From JBPOHE01 sp052035915 (GTDB lineage Bacteria; Pseudomonadota; Gammaproteobacteria; Chromatiales; Chromatiaceae): 45,208 nucleotides of DNA. The notes beneath the pieces are model-generated. The model searched no databases. It was given only the letters and a program-made list of their open reading frames with translations, and was not told the origin of the DNA. Location of the stretch: positions 1 to 45,208 of the forward strand of contig JBPOHE010000103.1 of the NCBI GenBank assembly GCA_052035915.1, given 5' to 3'. Positions 33,094 to 41,910 of the stretch are shown piece by piece (within the stretch, counting starts at the first letter, position 1; the number at the start of each line of letters is the position of its first letter). The position numbers were made by a program, and so were the translations under genes.

Positions 33094-34473
33094 ATGGCCT
33101 CTGATCCGGCCCTTCCCCGGAGCAGGAATGTGGTGTCGCGGCCCCTCCTGTTTCTGCTCTTCCTCTCGGCCATGCTGCATCTCTGGGATCTGTCGGAGCC
33201 CGACAGCGTGGTGTTCGACGAGGTGCATTTCGGCAAGTTCGTCACCGCCTATTGCTGTAGCGGCGAGCGCTTTTTCGATATCCACCCACCCCACGGCAAA
33301 CTGCTGATCGCCGGTGTCGCCAAGCTGGGCGGCTATCAGGGGGATTTCGGCTTCGACACCATCGGCCAGCCCTACGGCCACATCCCGATCTTCTCCCTGC
33401 GGCTGGTACCGGCCATCTCCGGAATCCTGCTGCCCCTCATCCTCTACGGCCTTCTGATCCGCCTGGGAGCCTCTCGGGCGGCGGCCTGGTTCGGCGCCCT
33501 GCTGATCACCCTGGACAACGGACTCTTGGTGCAATCCCGCATCATCGCCCTGGACGCCATACTCCTGGTGGGGATCTTCGGCGCCCTTTACGCCTTCCTG
33601 ACGGCGGAAGATGCCGGGCCTTCCCGACAGCGGCGCCTCTGGTTGATCCTGGCCGGGATGCTCTGCGGCCTGGCGGTGGGCACCAAGTTCACCGGCCTGA
33701 CGGCCATCGGGTTGATCCTGCTGATCGGGCTGCTGAGGTGGTGGGAGCGCCCCACACTGGGACGGCTCATGGAACAACTGCGTCGACTGCCTTGGGTGCT
33801 GTCGGCGGCGATCCTCATCTATCTGCCGGGCTGGGCGCTGCACTTCGCGCTGCTGCCCCATCCCGGACCCGGGGACGCCTTTTATCCCCCAAGCGGTGAG
33901 TTCCTTACAGACCTGGTCAGGCTGCACCAGGTCATGTTCCAGGCCAATTACGGTCTCGCCTCGCCCCATGCCGACAGCAGTCCCTGGTGGAGCTGGCCGC
34001 TGATGCTGACGCCCATCCTCTATTGGGCCAAGGAAGCTGGGCTCATCTACTTTATCGGCAATCCCCTGCTCTGGTGGGGCGCCAGCCTGTTGTTGCTGGT
34101 GTTTGGCGTCAATCTCGGCCTGCAACGGGTCTCTGAGCTACGCCTCTGGCCGGAGGACCGCCCACCCCGATCCCTGTGGATCCCCCTGGCCGGCTTCACC
34201 ATCTCCCTGGTGCCCCACATCCTGATTCCCCGGGTGCTCTTCCTCTATCACTATCTCCCGCCGCTGCTCTTTTCGCTGCTCTTCGTCGTCCTCTGCCTGG
34301 ACCGGGTCGGCTGGATACGCCCGGGTGGCCTCCAGGCCCAGCGACGCTCCTATTTCGTCGCCCTGGCCCTGGTGTTCATGGCCTTCCTGCTCACGGCACC
34401 GCTGACCTACGGCGCTGCTTTTGTTCCCGGTTATCTGGAGCTGTTGTTCAGGGTCTTTCCCGGTTGGCGTTGA
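33094..34473 (+). CDS. PMT-family (GT39) protein mannosyltransferase-like membrane protein
   Basis: This 459-aa protein has about ten hydrophobic helices. VVFDEVHFGKF, with the paired Asp-Glu of the first luminal loop, and FFDIHPPHGKLLIAG are the signature of protein O-mannosyltransferases. LFLYHYLPPLLF near residue 390 fits their C-terminal region. PMT enzymes move mannose from a polyprenyl phosphate to Ser/Thr of exported proteins. True PMT-type genes are best known in yeast and actinobacteria, so the target here is unknown. The open frame could start at GTG 33058, but that GTG overlaps the only good ribosome-like site, so ATG 33094 is used. Confidence 0.8.
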   Translation: MASDPALPRSRNVVSRPLLFLLFLSAMLHLWDLSEPDSVVFDEVHFGKFVTAYCCSGERFFDIHPPHGKLLIAGVAKLGGYQGDFGFDTIGQPYGHIPIFSLRLVPAISGILLPLILYGLLIRLGASRAAAWFGALLITLDNGLLVQSRIIALDAILLVGIFGALYAFLTAEDAGPSRQRRLWLILAGMLCGLAVGTKFTGLTAIGLILLIGLLRWWERPTLGRLMEQLRRLPWVLSAAILIYLPGWALHFALLPHPGPGDAFYPPSGEFLTDLVRLHQVMFQANYGLASPHADSSPWWSWPLMLTPILYWAKEAGLIYFIGNPLLWWGASLLLLVFGVNLGLQRVSELRLWPEDRPPRSLWIPLAGFTISLVPHILIPRVLFLYHYLPPLLFSLLFVVLCLDRVGWIRPGGLQAQRRSYFVALALVFMAFLLTAPLTYGAAFVPGYLELLFRVFPGWR

Positions 34474-34517
34474 CTGGGTTCAGCGGTCCTCCTTGGCCTC
34501 GGATATCGATAGGCGGC

Positions 34518-34639
34518 CTCCGGGCCAGGGCGATTGGGTCCGGATTTCCGTTCTCTACTGGAGAACAATAGCTCTCAGTATGCGGTATTGTTCTCGAAAA
34601 GAGAACGATAACCGGCCATTTTCAGGCGAGGCCCGGTTC
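34518..34639 (+). repeat. 123-bp palindromic repeat family, copy E
   Basis: The left end is CTCCGGGCC and the right end GAGGCCCGG. Both hairpins are perfect: 34550-34566 (GTTCTC TACTG GAGAAC) and 34590-34606 (GTTCTC GAAAA GAGAAC). CGGCCATTTTCAGGC lies near the right end. It sits between the convergent PMT-like and argH genes and fills most of their 192-bp gap. Confidence 0.9.
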
Positions 34640-34665
34640 CCCAGGCTGGCGATGAGTGCTCGGTA

Positions 34666-36081
34666 TCAGACCTGATCTCCCGCCTCCCGCCGCAACCGCT
34701 CCCGGGCGCGGAGGATGGCGGCGCGGACCTGCTCGGGGGCGGTGCCGCCGTAATGGTTACGGGCGGCGACCGAGCCTTCCAGACTCAGTCCGGCGAAGAC
34801 ATCCGCTTCGATCAGCTCGCTGAACCGGCGCAGTTCGTCCAGGCTCAAGTGTCCGAGTTCCTTGCCGGCGGCGACGCAATAGGCGACGGTTTTGCCCACC
34901 ACCTCATGGGCATCCCGAAAGGCCAGCCCCTTGCGCACCAGATAATCCGCCAGATCGGTGGCGGTGGCGAAGCCCTTGGCGGCGGCCACGCGCATCCGCT
35001 CATGTTTGCCCCTCAGGTTGGGGAGCATGTCGTTGTAGACCCGCAGGCACCCCTTGAGGGTATCGACGGTATCGAACAAGGGCTCCTTGTCCTCCTGGTT
35101 GTCCTTGTTGTAGGCCAGGGGTTGGCCCTTCATCAGGGTGAGCAGGGACATGAGATGGCCATAGACCCGTCCGGTCTTGCCGCGCACCAGTTCGGGGACG
35201 TCCGGGTTCTTTTTCTGCGGCATGATGGAGGAGCCGGTACAGAAGCGATCGGGGAGGTCGATGAAATCGAATTGGGCGGAGGACCAGAGCACCAGTTCTT
35301 CCGCCCAGCGCGACAGATGCATCATCAGCATGGCCGCGGCGGCACTAAACTCGATGGCGAAATCCCGGTCGCTGACTCCATCCAGGGAGTTTTCACAGGG
35401 ACCGGAAAAACCCAGGAGGGCGGCGGTGTAATGACGATCTATGGGGTAGGTGGTCCCGGCCAGGGCGGCGGAGCCCAGGGGCATGATATTGACCCGGCGC
35501 AGGCCATCGCCGAAGCGGTCGCGATCGCGCTGGAGCATCTCGAACCAGGCCAGCAGGTGATGACCCAGGGTAACCGGCTGGGCGGTTTGCAGGTGGGTGA
35601 AGCCGGGCATGATCGTGCCCGCCTCCCGTTCCGCCAGATCGAGCAAGGAATGCTGCAAGTCCAGAATTTGCCCGCGGATACCCTGGATCTCGTCGCGCAG
35701 ATAGAGGCGGACATCGGTGGCGACCTGGTCGTTGCGCGAACGTCCGGTATGCAGCTTCTTGCCCGCCTCGCCGATGCGCCGGGTGAGTTCGGCCTCGATG
35801 TTCATGTGCACATCCTCGAGGGCGACGGACCAGACGAAATCGCCGCGGTCGATCTCTTCGCGGATGGCCTCCAGCCCACCTACGATGGCCGTGACCTCGG
35901 TCTCGCTGAGGAGACCCTGTTGGCCCAACATGCGGGCATGGGCGATGGAACCGGCGATATCATAGCGATAGAGACGGCGGTCGAAGGTCACCGAGGCGGT
36001 GAAGGCCTCGACGAAGGCGTCCGTACTCTCCTGGAAACGTCCGCCCCAGAGTTTGGTCGGCGGCGATTGATCGTAACTCAT
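34666..36081 (-). CDS. argH: Argininosuccinate lyase
   Basis: This 471-aa protein of the fumarase/aspartase superfamily has SLDGVSDRDFAIEF, the signature GSSIMPQKKNPDVPE near residue 285 (mobile loop with the catalytic Ser) and HTGRSRNDQVATD near residue 110. It cleaves argininosuccinate to arginine and fumarate, the last step of arginine synthesis. Start ATG 36081 fits family N-termini (MSYDQ...KLWGGRF), and a GTG at 36093 is less likely. It diverges from algZ across 65 bp. The argH-algZ-algR neighbourhood is conserved in pseudomonads and relatives. Confidence 0.95.
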   Translation of the reverse strand: MSYDQSPPTKLWGGRFQESTDAFVEAFTASVTFDRRLYRYDIAGSIAHARMLGQQGLLSETEVTAIVGGLEAIREEIDRGDFVWSVALEDVHMNIEAELTRRIGEAGKKLHTGRSRNDQVATDVRLYLRDEIQGIRGQILDLQHSLLDLAEREAGTIMPGFTHLQTAQPVTLGHHLLAWFEMLQRDRDRFGDGLRRVNIMPLGSAALAGTTYPIDRHYTAALLGFSGPCENSLDGVSDRDFAIEFSAAAAMLMMHLSRWAEELVLWSSAQFDFIDLPDRFCTGSSIMPQKKNPDVPELVRGKTGRVYGHLMSLLTLMKGQPLAYNKDNQEDKEPLFDTVDTLKGCLRVYNDMLPNLRGKHERMRVAAAKGFATATDLADYLVRKGLAFRDAHEVVGKTVAYCVAAGKELGHLSLDELRRFSELIEADVFAGLSLEGSVAARNHYGGTAPEQVRAAILRARERLRREAGDQV

Positions 36082-36146
36082 AAGGAAACCCACCAGATGC
36101 AGGATAAAGGCTGGATTATAGGCTTGGCCTGGTCGGAGGAAAGCCG

Positions 36147-37208
36147 ATGCTGAACCCGGAGACCGCTTCCCCCTCTCCCCGGACCTTTCTCCCGGATTGC
36201 TGCGGCAAGGAGGCCGTCTTCACCGTGGTGATCGGCGGCGGGCTACTGGCGCTGTTGCTGGTGCTCGGTTCCGCTCAGTATCTGGAGGATCCCTGGACCA
36301 GCCTCGGCTTCTTGTCCCTCTATGTGCAATGGATCGGTCTGCTCACCCTGGGACTTTGGTGCCTCAGCCAGCGCTGGCTCATCCGCCTCGGGGATACCCT
36401 GGGCGGGCTGACGGCCTGGGCGCTGGCCATGCTGGTGACCCTGGGGGTGAGCGAGACCACGGCCTGGCTGTTCGCCGGCTTTCCCGAAATGACCGATTTC
36501 GCCGAGGCGGAGCGGGGCATGCGTTTACTCCAGAGTCTCGGCATCAGTGCCGTACTCTTTGCCCTCGCCCTGCGCTACCTCTATCTCAATCACCGTTGGC
36601 GACTCCAGCTCCAGGCCGAGGCCGAGGCCAGACTCCAGGCGTTGCAGGCGCGTATCCGGCCGCATTTCCTGTTCAACAGCATCAACACCCTGGCCAGCCT
36701 CATCCGTTCCCAACCCCTCCTGGCTGAAGACCTCCTGAGCGACATGGCGGATCTCTTTCGCGCCTCGCTGACGGAACGTCGGGAGGCCTCCAGTCTCGGA
36801 GCCGAGATCGAACTCACCAAAGGCTATCTGCACATCGAGCAACAGCGACTCGGCGACCGCCTGCGGGTGGAGTGGGACATCGAAGAATTGCCACTGCAGG
36901 CCAGACTGCCGATGCTCATCCTGCAACCCCTGGTGGAAAACGCCGTCTACCATGGGGTGGAACCCTCGCTGGAGCCTGGCCCCATCCGTATCCTTGGCCG
37001 TTATCGACATCAGCAGGTGAACATCAGTATCGGCAACAGCCTGCCTCCGGCCGACAGCCCGCGTCGCTCCGGCAACCGCTTGGCGGTGGACAACATTCGC
37101 CAGCGTCTGCAAACCCTGTTTGGCCATCACGCCAGTCTGGAGGAAAGCCGGGTGGATGGTCAGTATCAGGTACGTCTGGTGTTTCCCCACCCCTGGATCG
37201 AACCATGA
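36147..37208 (+). CDS. algZ: LytS-type sensor histidine kinase AlgZ/FimS
   Basis: This 353-aa kinase has about four membrane helices in the first 150 residues and a short linker. A His_kinase domain follows with IRPHFLFNSINTLASLIR, which carries the phosphorylated His next to a Phe-Asn motif. The ATP-binding part contains LQPLVENAVYHGVEP and GNRLAVDNIRQRL. This is the unconventional LytS/AlgZ class and lacks a separate DHp/H-box. It is paired with the AlgR response regulator immediately downstream by an ATGA overlap. In Pseudomonas the pair controls type IV pili and alginate; the output here is unknown. Confidence 0.88.
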   Translation: MLNPETASPSPRTFLPDCCGKEAVFTVVIGGGLLALLLVLGSAQYLEDPWTSLGFLSLYVQWIGLLTLGLWCLSQRWLIRLGDTLGGLTAWALAMLVTLGVSETTAWLFAGFPEMTDFAEAERGMRLLQSLGISAVLFALALRYLYLNHRWRLQLQAEAEARLQALQARIRPHFLFNSINTLASLIRSQPLLAEDLLSDMADLFRASLTERREASSLGAEIELTKGYLHIEQQRLGDRLRVEWDIEELPLQARLPMLILQPLVENAVYHGVEPSLEPGPIRILGRYRHQQVNISIGNSLPPADSPRRSGNRLAVDNIRQRLQTLFGHHASLEESRVDGQYQVRLVFPHPWIEP

Positions 37209-37987
37209 ACATCCTCATCGTCGATGACGAGGCCCCGGCCCGTACCCGTCTGCGGCAGTTGATCACCGACATGGGCAAAGACTACGAGGTGGTGGGTGAG
37301 GCAGCCAACGGCTGGGAGGCCCTGAAACAATGTTCCGCTCTACTCGTGGACCTGGTGTTGCTCGACATCCGCATGCCTGGCCTGGACGGCCTGGGTACCG
37401 CCGCCCGTCTGGCCGAACGCACCCCGCCGCCGGCGGTGATCTTCGTCACCGCCTATGAGGAACACGCCCTGCAGGCCTTCGATCGCCAGGCGGTGGACTA
37501 TCTCCTCAAACCGGTGCGTCGCGAGCGGCTGGCCATCGCCCTGCAACGCGCCCGGAGTCTGACCAGACCCCAATTGCAGACCCTGGAGACCCTGATCTCC
37601 GAGGCGACCATCCCCATCCCGGCAGTAACCGAGGCAAAACGCCAACACCTCTGCGTCTCCATCCGGGGGGCCCTGCTCAAGTTAGCTCTGGACGAGATCT
37701 ATTATTTTCGCGCCGAGCAGAAATATGTCATTGCCCGCTATACCCAGGGCGATGTGTTGTTGGAGGAGTCTCTGAAGGAATTGGAGGAGGAATTCCCCGA
37801 ACGCTTCGTCCGGGTGCACCGCAACGCCCTGGTCGCCCGGGAACAGATCGAGGCCCTGGAACGGATCGCCGAGGGGCACTATCAGATCCGCTTACGGGAT
37901 TGCCCGGATCGACTGGAGGTCAGTCGGCGCAATCTGGCCGATCTCCGGCGCTGGTTGCGCCTGGGGACGGATACGCTACCGGATTGA
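37205..37987 (+). CDS. algR: LytTR-family response regulator AlgR
   Basis: This 260-aa regulator has an N-terminal receiver (LIVDDEAPARTRLRQL, phospho-acceptor in DLVLLDIRMPGLDG, FVTAYEEHALQAF, YLLKPVRRERL). A C-terminal LytTR DNA-binding domain follows (about 155-255, with FVRVHRNALVAREQIEALE). AlgR binds DNA as a beta-strand module rather than helix-turn-helix. The ATG overlaps the algZ stop. In Pseudomonas hemC follows algR, but here a convergent serine hydrolase comes next. Confidence 0.9.
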   Translation: MNILIVDDEAPARTRLRQLITDMGKDYEVVGEAANGWEALKQCSALLVDLVLLDIRMPGLDGLGTAARLAERTPPPAVIFVTAYEEHALQAFDRQAVDYLLKPVRRERLAIALQRARSLTRPQLQTLETLISEATIPIPAVTEAKRQHLCVSIRGALLKLALDEIYYFRAEQKYVIARYTQGDVLLEESLKELEEEFPERFVRVHRNALVAREQIEALERIAEGHYQIRLRDCPDRLEVSRRNLADLRRWLRLGTDTLPD

Positions 37988-38073
37988 GGTTGCGACCCGC
38001 AGGCTAGCTTGCCGATCCGGAGCTAGCGTCACCCTTCAACCGCCTAGATTATGCAACCCAACATTCAGGGCCA

Positions 38074-38104
38074 AACCAGGGGCGCCATAGCCTAGGCCCT
38101 GGTT
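38074..38104. terminator. Hairpin between convergent genes
   Basis: AACCAGGG and CCCTGGTT form an 8-bp stem around a 15-base loop, between algR and the convergent serine hydrolase. A second dyad, GCTAGC...GCTAGC, lies around 38003-38027. There is no clear T-run. Confidence 0.4.
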
Positions 38105-38127
38105 ACCCAGGAGCAGACCGACTCTGG

Positions 38128-39864
38128 CTAGGAAATGTCGGGCCACTTCGACTCCTCCCGCTTGATGAACTTCACATTGCGCACCCTTTGACCGGAAACA
38201 CAGAGACCGAGGATTCGACCCTCGGTGTCCCGCATGGCCTTGACCCGTTGGAAGAACCAGGGGCCCTTGAGGTAATCCGCGGTCAGGGTCGGTTTGAGGA
38301 TGAAGTCCCGATGTTTGGGATGGGAGGCATGAATCACCCCATCCGCGGCCCGGAGTCGATAGCTGGTCTCAAGCTCGGGACTGTAATACACACCCTCCCA
38401 TTCCTGGAGTTGCTGCGCGGTCAATCTCGGCGGCGGGATGCGTCGGCCATGATAGATCTGGCCCTTTTCCTGAAGGAACAAGCTATTCACCCCAGCCTTC
38501 TCGTCCTGATGAAAGGCGATCTCCGTACCGCTGTCGGCCAGAGAAAATACCCGATCCGATTTCGCTATCAGCCTGATGTCCGCTCGCTCATTGACACGCA
38601 GGGTGAAGGTTTTTTCGATGAGACCGAACCATAGGAGGACATCGGGTCGCTCATCGAGTTGATACCAGCCGCCATAGGCCGTCAGGAGCCGGGGATCGAC
38701 ATCAACGGATTCGCTCGGGACGACGGGCGTTGGGGCCGGTCTGGCGGCCTCTGGTTGCAGAAACAGATCCAGGATAGCCAGGGCCTTGGCCCTGGGATCG
38801 GAGGCGGAGAAATTACTGAGCACGACGATGCCGAGATCCTCATCCGGCAGATAACCGAGAAAGGACATATAACCCCCGACCCCGCCGCCGTGATGGATGA
38901 TGCGATGCTCCCGGTAACGGTCGATCACCAGGCCGGCGGCATAGTCGATGGTTTCTCCAGAAGTCAGTCTTCCCCGCTGTTGTAACTTGGTGATGGCCTC
39001 CCGCCATTCCGTGGGCGGCGAGCGCAGCACTCCGATCCAGGTCAGCAGATCCCCCAGGTTGGTATAGATCCCGCCGCTCCCGCCGTAGTGCCACCATTCC
39101 TTGGCGCGGAGGAAGCCCTCCTCGACCGAGCCGAAATAGGAGGCGGCGGTATGGGTATGGATAGCTTCGAGATCTTCCCGAAAGGCGGTCCGATACATAC
39201 CGAGCGGGCAGAAGATCTGTTGTTTCGTCCAGTCGACGAAGGATTCGCCGCTCACCCGCTCGACAATCTCGGCGAGGATGACATGGCCCATGTTGCCGTA
39301 AAGAAATTCCGAACCCGGGGGAAAGTTCAGTTCCCGCTGTCGACGTACCAGGGCCATGGCGTCCTCCCGGGTCATGGTGTCGTCGTAGCGCCACCCCCCC
39401 ATGGCCAGCAAAGACTGAAAATCCCGCAGACCACTGATATGGAAGAGCAGATGGCTGACGTAGATCGGCGTGCCGAAGTCCGGGAAATCGGGGATATGGG
39501 TCCGGATCTCGTCATCGAGGCGCAATTTCCCCTGCTCGGCCAGGCGGATGATGGCGAGGGCGGTGAATTGTTTGGCGATGGAGCCCGCGTTGAAGATGGT
39601 ATCCAGAGTGATTGGAACCTCGTACTCCAGGCTCGCCATGCCGTAGGCCCGTTGCAGGATCACCCGGCCGGACCGGAGAATCCCTACTACTCCGCCGGGG
39701 GTCTGGTCGCCGATCCAGTCCCAGAGGATCTGGTCGAGCTGTTGGGCAAGGTGGGGAGCTTTCTCCTCCGCCTGAGGCTGGGACGACCAGAAGAGTCCCC
39801 CAACCAGGAGGCCGATGAGCCAGACGAGCCACTTTCTGAAATAAATCGTAGTAGGTCGATGCAT
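38128..39864 (-). CDS. Beta-lactamase-family serine hydrolase (class C / D-aminopeptidase-like)
   Basis: This 578-aa protein begins with one hydrophobic helix (signal or anchor, WLVWLIGLLVGGLF). The penicillin-binding fold follows with GSIAKQF (SxxK nucleophile and general base), EFLYGNMGH (YxN) and IIHHGGGVGGY (HxG in place of KTG). A C-terminal beta-rich extension (about 390-575) resembles the lipocalin-like part of D-aminopeptidase/EstB relatives. Members include esterases, D-aminopeptidases and D-Ala carboxypeptidases, and the substrate cannot be told by eye. Start ATG 39864 is preferred to the upstream TTG 39879. Confidence 0.82.
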   Translation of the reverse strand: MHRPTTIYFRKWLVWLIGLLVGGLFWSSQPQAEEKAPHLAQQLDQILWDWIGDQTPGGVVGILRSGRVILQRAYGMASLEYEVPITLDTIFNAGSIAKQFTALAIIRLAEQGKLRLDDEIRTHIPDFPDFGTPIYVSHLLFHISGLRDFQSLLAMGGWRYDDTMTREDAMALVRRQRELNFPPGSEFLYGNMGHVILAEIVERVSGESFVDWTKQQIFCPLGMYRTAFREDLEAIHTHTAASYFGSVEEGFLRAKEWWHYGGSGGIYTNLGDLLTWIGVLRSPPTEWREAITKLQQRGRLTSGETIDYAAGLVIDRYREHRIIHHGGGVGGYMSFLGYLPDEDLGIVVLSNFSASDPRAKALAILDLFLQPEAARPAPTPVVPSESVDVDPRLLTAYGGWYQLDERPDVLLWFGLIEKTFTLRVNERADIRLIAKSDRVFSLADSGTEIAFHQDEKAGVNSLFLQEKGQIYHGRRIPPPRLTAQQLQEWEGVYYSPELETSYRLRAADGVIHASHPKHRDFILKPTLTADYLKGPWFFQRVKAMRDTEGRILGLCVSGQRVRNVKFIKREESKWPDIS

Positions 39865-39895
39865 CAAAATGATTACCAATTATTTCGTTCGGCCC

Positions 39896-39945
39896 GAGCT
39901 TGTCGAAGGCCAGTAGCGTCGGGGTGCTGGCGGTTCGACAAGCTC
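39896..39945. repeat. REP-like long inverted repeat
   Basis: GAGCTTGTCGAA (39896-39907) and TTCGACAAGCTC (39934-39945) are perfect 12-bp arms around a 26-nt loop. The arm matches a palindromic sequence widely seen between genes of many proteobacteria (recalled, not searched). It lies in the divergent gap between the serine hydrolase and the ynbC-like gene. The remaining 250 bp of that gap shows no other feature. Confidence 0.75.
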
Positions 39946-40160
39946 AGCCCATCGACCCGCTTCGTACACCGGCTCGGCGATGACGGGCGATGCGGAAGCT
40001 CGCGTCCGTCGCCCGAATCCAGCGGTGATTTCTGGATTATTCATCCCGCAAAGGATCTAGAATTTTCGCACACCGATGCCGCTTTCCGGGCCCGGTCAGG
40101 GACCAAACCCGCTCAGTCATCGGACAGGACAAACACCTCAAGCCTCCGGAAGGAAGGACC

Positions 40161-41909
40161 ATGCGTACGCCTCAGGAACTCTTTTTCGATAGTTTCGACC
40201 AGACCCGATTGTTCTACCGCTATTGGCCGGCCCTGTCCGGCGACGGCAAGCGGGCCATCCTGCTCTTCCATCGCGGTCACGAGCACTCCGGGCGCTTGCA
40301 GCACCTGGTGGATGAACTGGAGCTGCCAGAGTTCGCTTGTTTCGCCTGGGATGCCCGGGGCTATGGTCATTCCCCCGGCCCCCGGGGTTACAGCCCGAGC
40401 CTGGGGACCTCGGTCAAGGACTTGGACAGTTTCGTCCAGCATGTCAGCGCCAGCTACGGCATCGCCCCCAGCGACATGGCGGTGGTGGCGCAGAGCGTCG
40501 GCAGTGTCCAGGTGGTCACCTGGGTCCATGACTATGCCCCCCGCGTCCGCTGTCTGGTGCTGGCCTCGCCGGCCTTCAAGGTCAAACTCTACGTCCCCTT
40601 CGCCCGCCCAGGACTGCGACTGCTGCAAGCGCTGCGCGGCAATTTTTATGTCAATTCCTACGTCAAGGCGCGTTATCTCACCCACGACCCGGAGCGCATC
40701 GCCTCCTACAATAGCGATCCCCTGATCACCCGCCCCATCTCGGTCAACATCCTGCTGGCGCTCTACGAGGCAGCCGATCGGGTGGTGCGGGACGCCGGCG
40801 CCATCCTCACCCCGACCCAACTCCTCATCTCCGGGGGCGATTGGGTGGTGCACATCCCACCCCAGCGGGAATTCTTCCGCCGTCTGGGATCGCCGATCAA
40901 GGAGGAGCACGAGTTCCCCGGCTTCTACCATGACACCTTCGGCGAACTGGAGCGTCGGCAACCCATAGGCCGGGCCAGGGAGTTCATCCTGCGGCTGTTC
41001 GCCCAACCGATCCAGTACCCCAGCCGGCTGGATGCGGATCTGCACGGCGAAACCCGGGATGAGTACGACGCCCTGCAACGCCCCCTCCCCCTCCTCTCCC
41101 TCAAGGGCCTCCAATATGCCTTCACCCGGGGCGGTCTGCGCCTCGGCGCCCTGGTCTCGGACGGCCTGCGGCTGGGCCTGACCACGGGCTTCGACTCCGG
41201 CAGCACCCTGGATTATGTCTACCGCAACCAGCCGAGCGGTCGCACCGCCCTCGGGCGCTTCATCGACCGCACCTATCTGGATTCACCCGGTTGGCGGGGC
41301 ATCCGGGTGCGCAAGCAGCACTTGGAGACCTTGCTGCGCCGGGCCATGGGCCTGTTGCGGGCGCAACAACGTCCGGTGCGGATCCTGGATATCGCCGCCG
41401 GTCATGGCCGCTATGTGCTGGATGCCATCGCCGGCGAGCCGCGCCCGGAGCAGATCCTGCTGCGCGACTTCAGCGAGCTGAACCAACGCCTGGGCCGAGC
41501 GCTGATCGAGGAACGCAGCCTGGGGGAGATCGCCCGTTTCGAACTGGGGGACGCCTTCGACCGGGCCTCCCTGGCGGCGATCCGGCCCCGACCCAGCCTC
41601 GGCATCGTCTCCGGCCTCTATGAACTCTTCCCCGCCAATGCCCAGGTGCGCGACTCCCTGGCCGGGCTGGCGGAGGCGCTGGAACCCGGCGGCTATCTCA
41701 TCTATACCGGCCAACCCTGGCATCCCCAACTGGAATTGATCGCCCGCGCCCTCACCAGCCATCGCGGCGGCGCCCCCTGGGTGATGCGTCGCCGTACCCA
41801 GGCGGAGCTGGATCAACTGGTCGAGGCCGCCGGCTTCCGCAAGCTGGATCAGCTCACCGACGACTGGGGCATCTTCACTGTCTCCCTGGCCGAGCGGTTG
41901 GAGTCCTGA
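40161..41909 (+). CDS. Bifunctional alpha/beta-hydrolase / class I methyltransferase (YnbC-like)
   Basis: This 582-aa protein has two domains. The N-terminal alpha/beta-hydrolase (about 1-290) resembles monoacylglycerol lipases, with an oxyanion strand HRGHEHSGR, nucleophile AQSVGS, acid SGGDWVV and catalytic HDTFGE. The C-terminal class I methyltransferase (about 360-575) has motif I ILDIAAGHGRYVL and EPGGYLIYTG. This fusion and the size match E. coli YnbC (about 585 aa). It is followed after 1 bp by a YnbD-like phosphatase, as in ynbABCD. A role in phospholipid or lysophospholipid remodelling is likely but unproven. Confidence 0.82.
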   Translation: MRTPQELFFDSFDQTRLFYRYWPALSGDGKRAILLFHRGHEHSGRLQHLVDELELPEFACFAWDARGYGHSPGPRGYSPSLGTSVKDLDSFVQHVSASYGIAPSDMAVVAQSVGSVQVVTWVHDYAPRVRCLVLASPAFKVKLYVPFARPGLRLLQALRGNFYVNSYVKARYLTHDPERIASYNSDPLITRPISVNILLALYEAADRVVRDAGAILTPTQLLISGGDWVVHIPPQREFFRRLGSPIKEEHEFPGFYHDTFGELERRQPIGRAREFILRLFAQPIQYPSRLDADLHGETRDEYDALQRPLPLLSLKGLQYAFTRGGLRLGALVSDGLRLGLTTGFDSGSTLDYVYRNQPSGRTALGRFIDRTYLDSPGWRGIRVRKQHLETLLRRAMGLLRAQQRPVRILDIAAGHGRYVLDAIAGEPRPEQILLRDFSELNQRLGRALIEERSLGEIARFELGDAFDRASLAAIRPRPSLGIVSGLYELFPANAQVRDSLAGLAEALEPGGYLIYTGQPWHPQLELIARALTSHRGGAPWVMRRRTQAELDQLVEAAGFRKLDQLTDDWGIFTVSLAERLES

Positions 41910-41910
41910 G

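Noticed and set aside
34753..36153. 466-codon open frame on the plus strand opposite argH
   Set aside because: It is antisense to argH, which has full family signatures. The composition is a shadow of argH codons.
39088..40725. 545-codon plus-strand frame across the serine hydrolase and the ynbC-like gene
   Set aside because: It overlaps two strongly supported genes in other frames and has no domain of its own.
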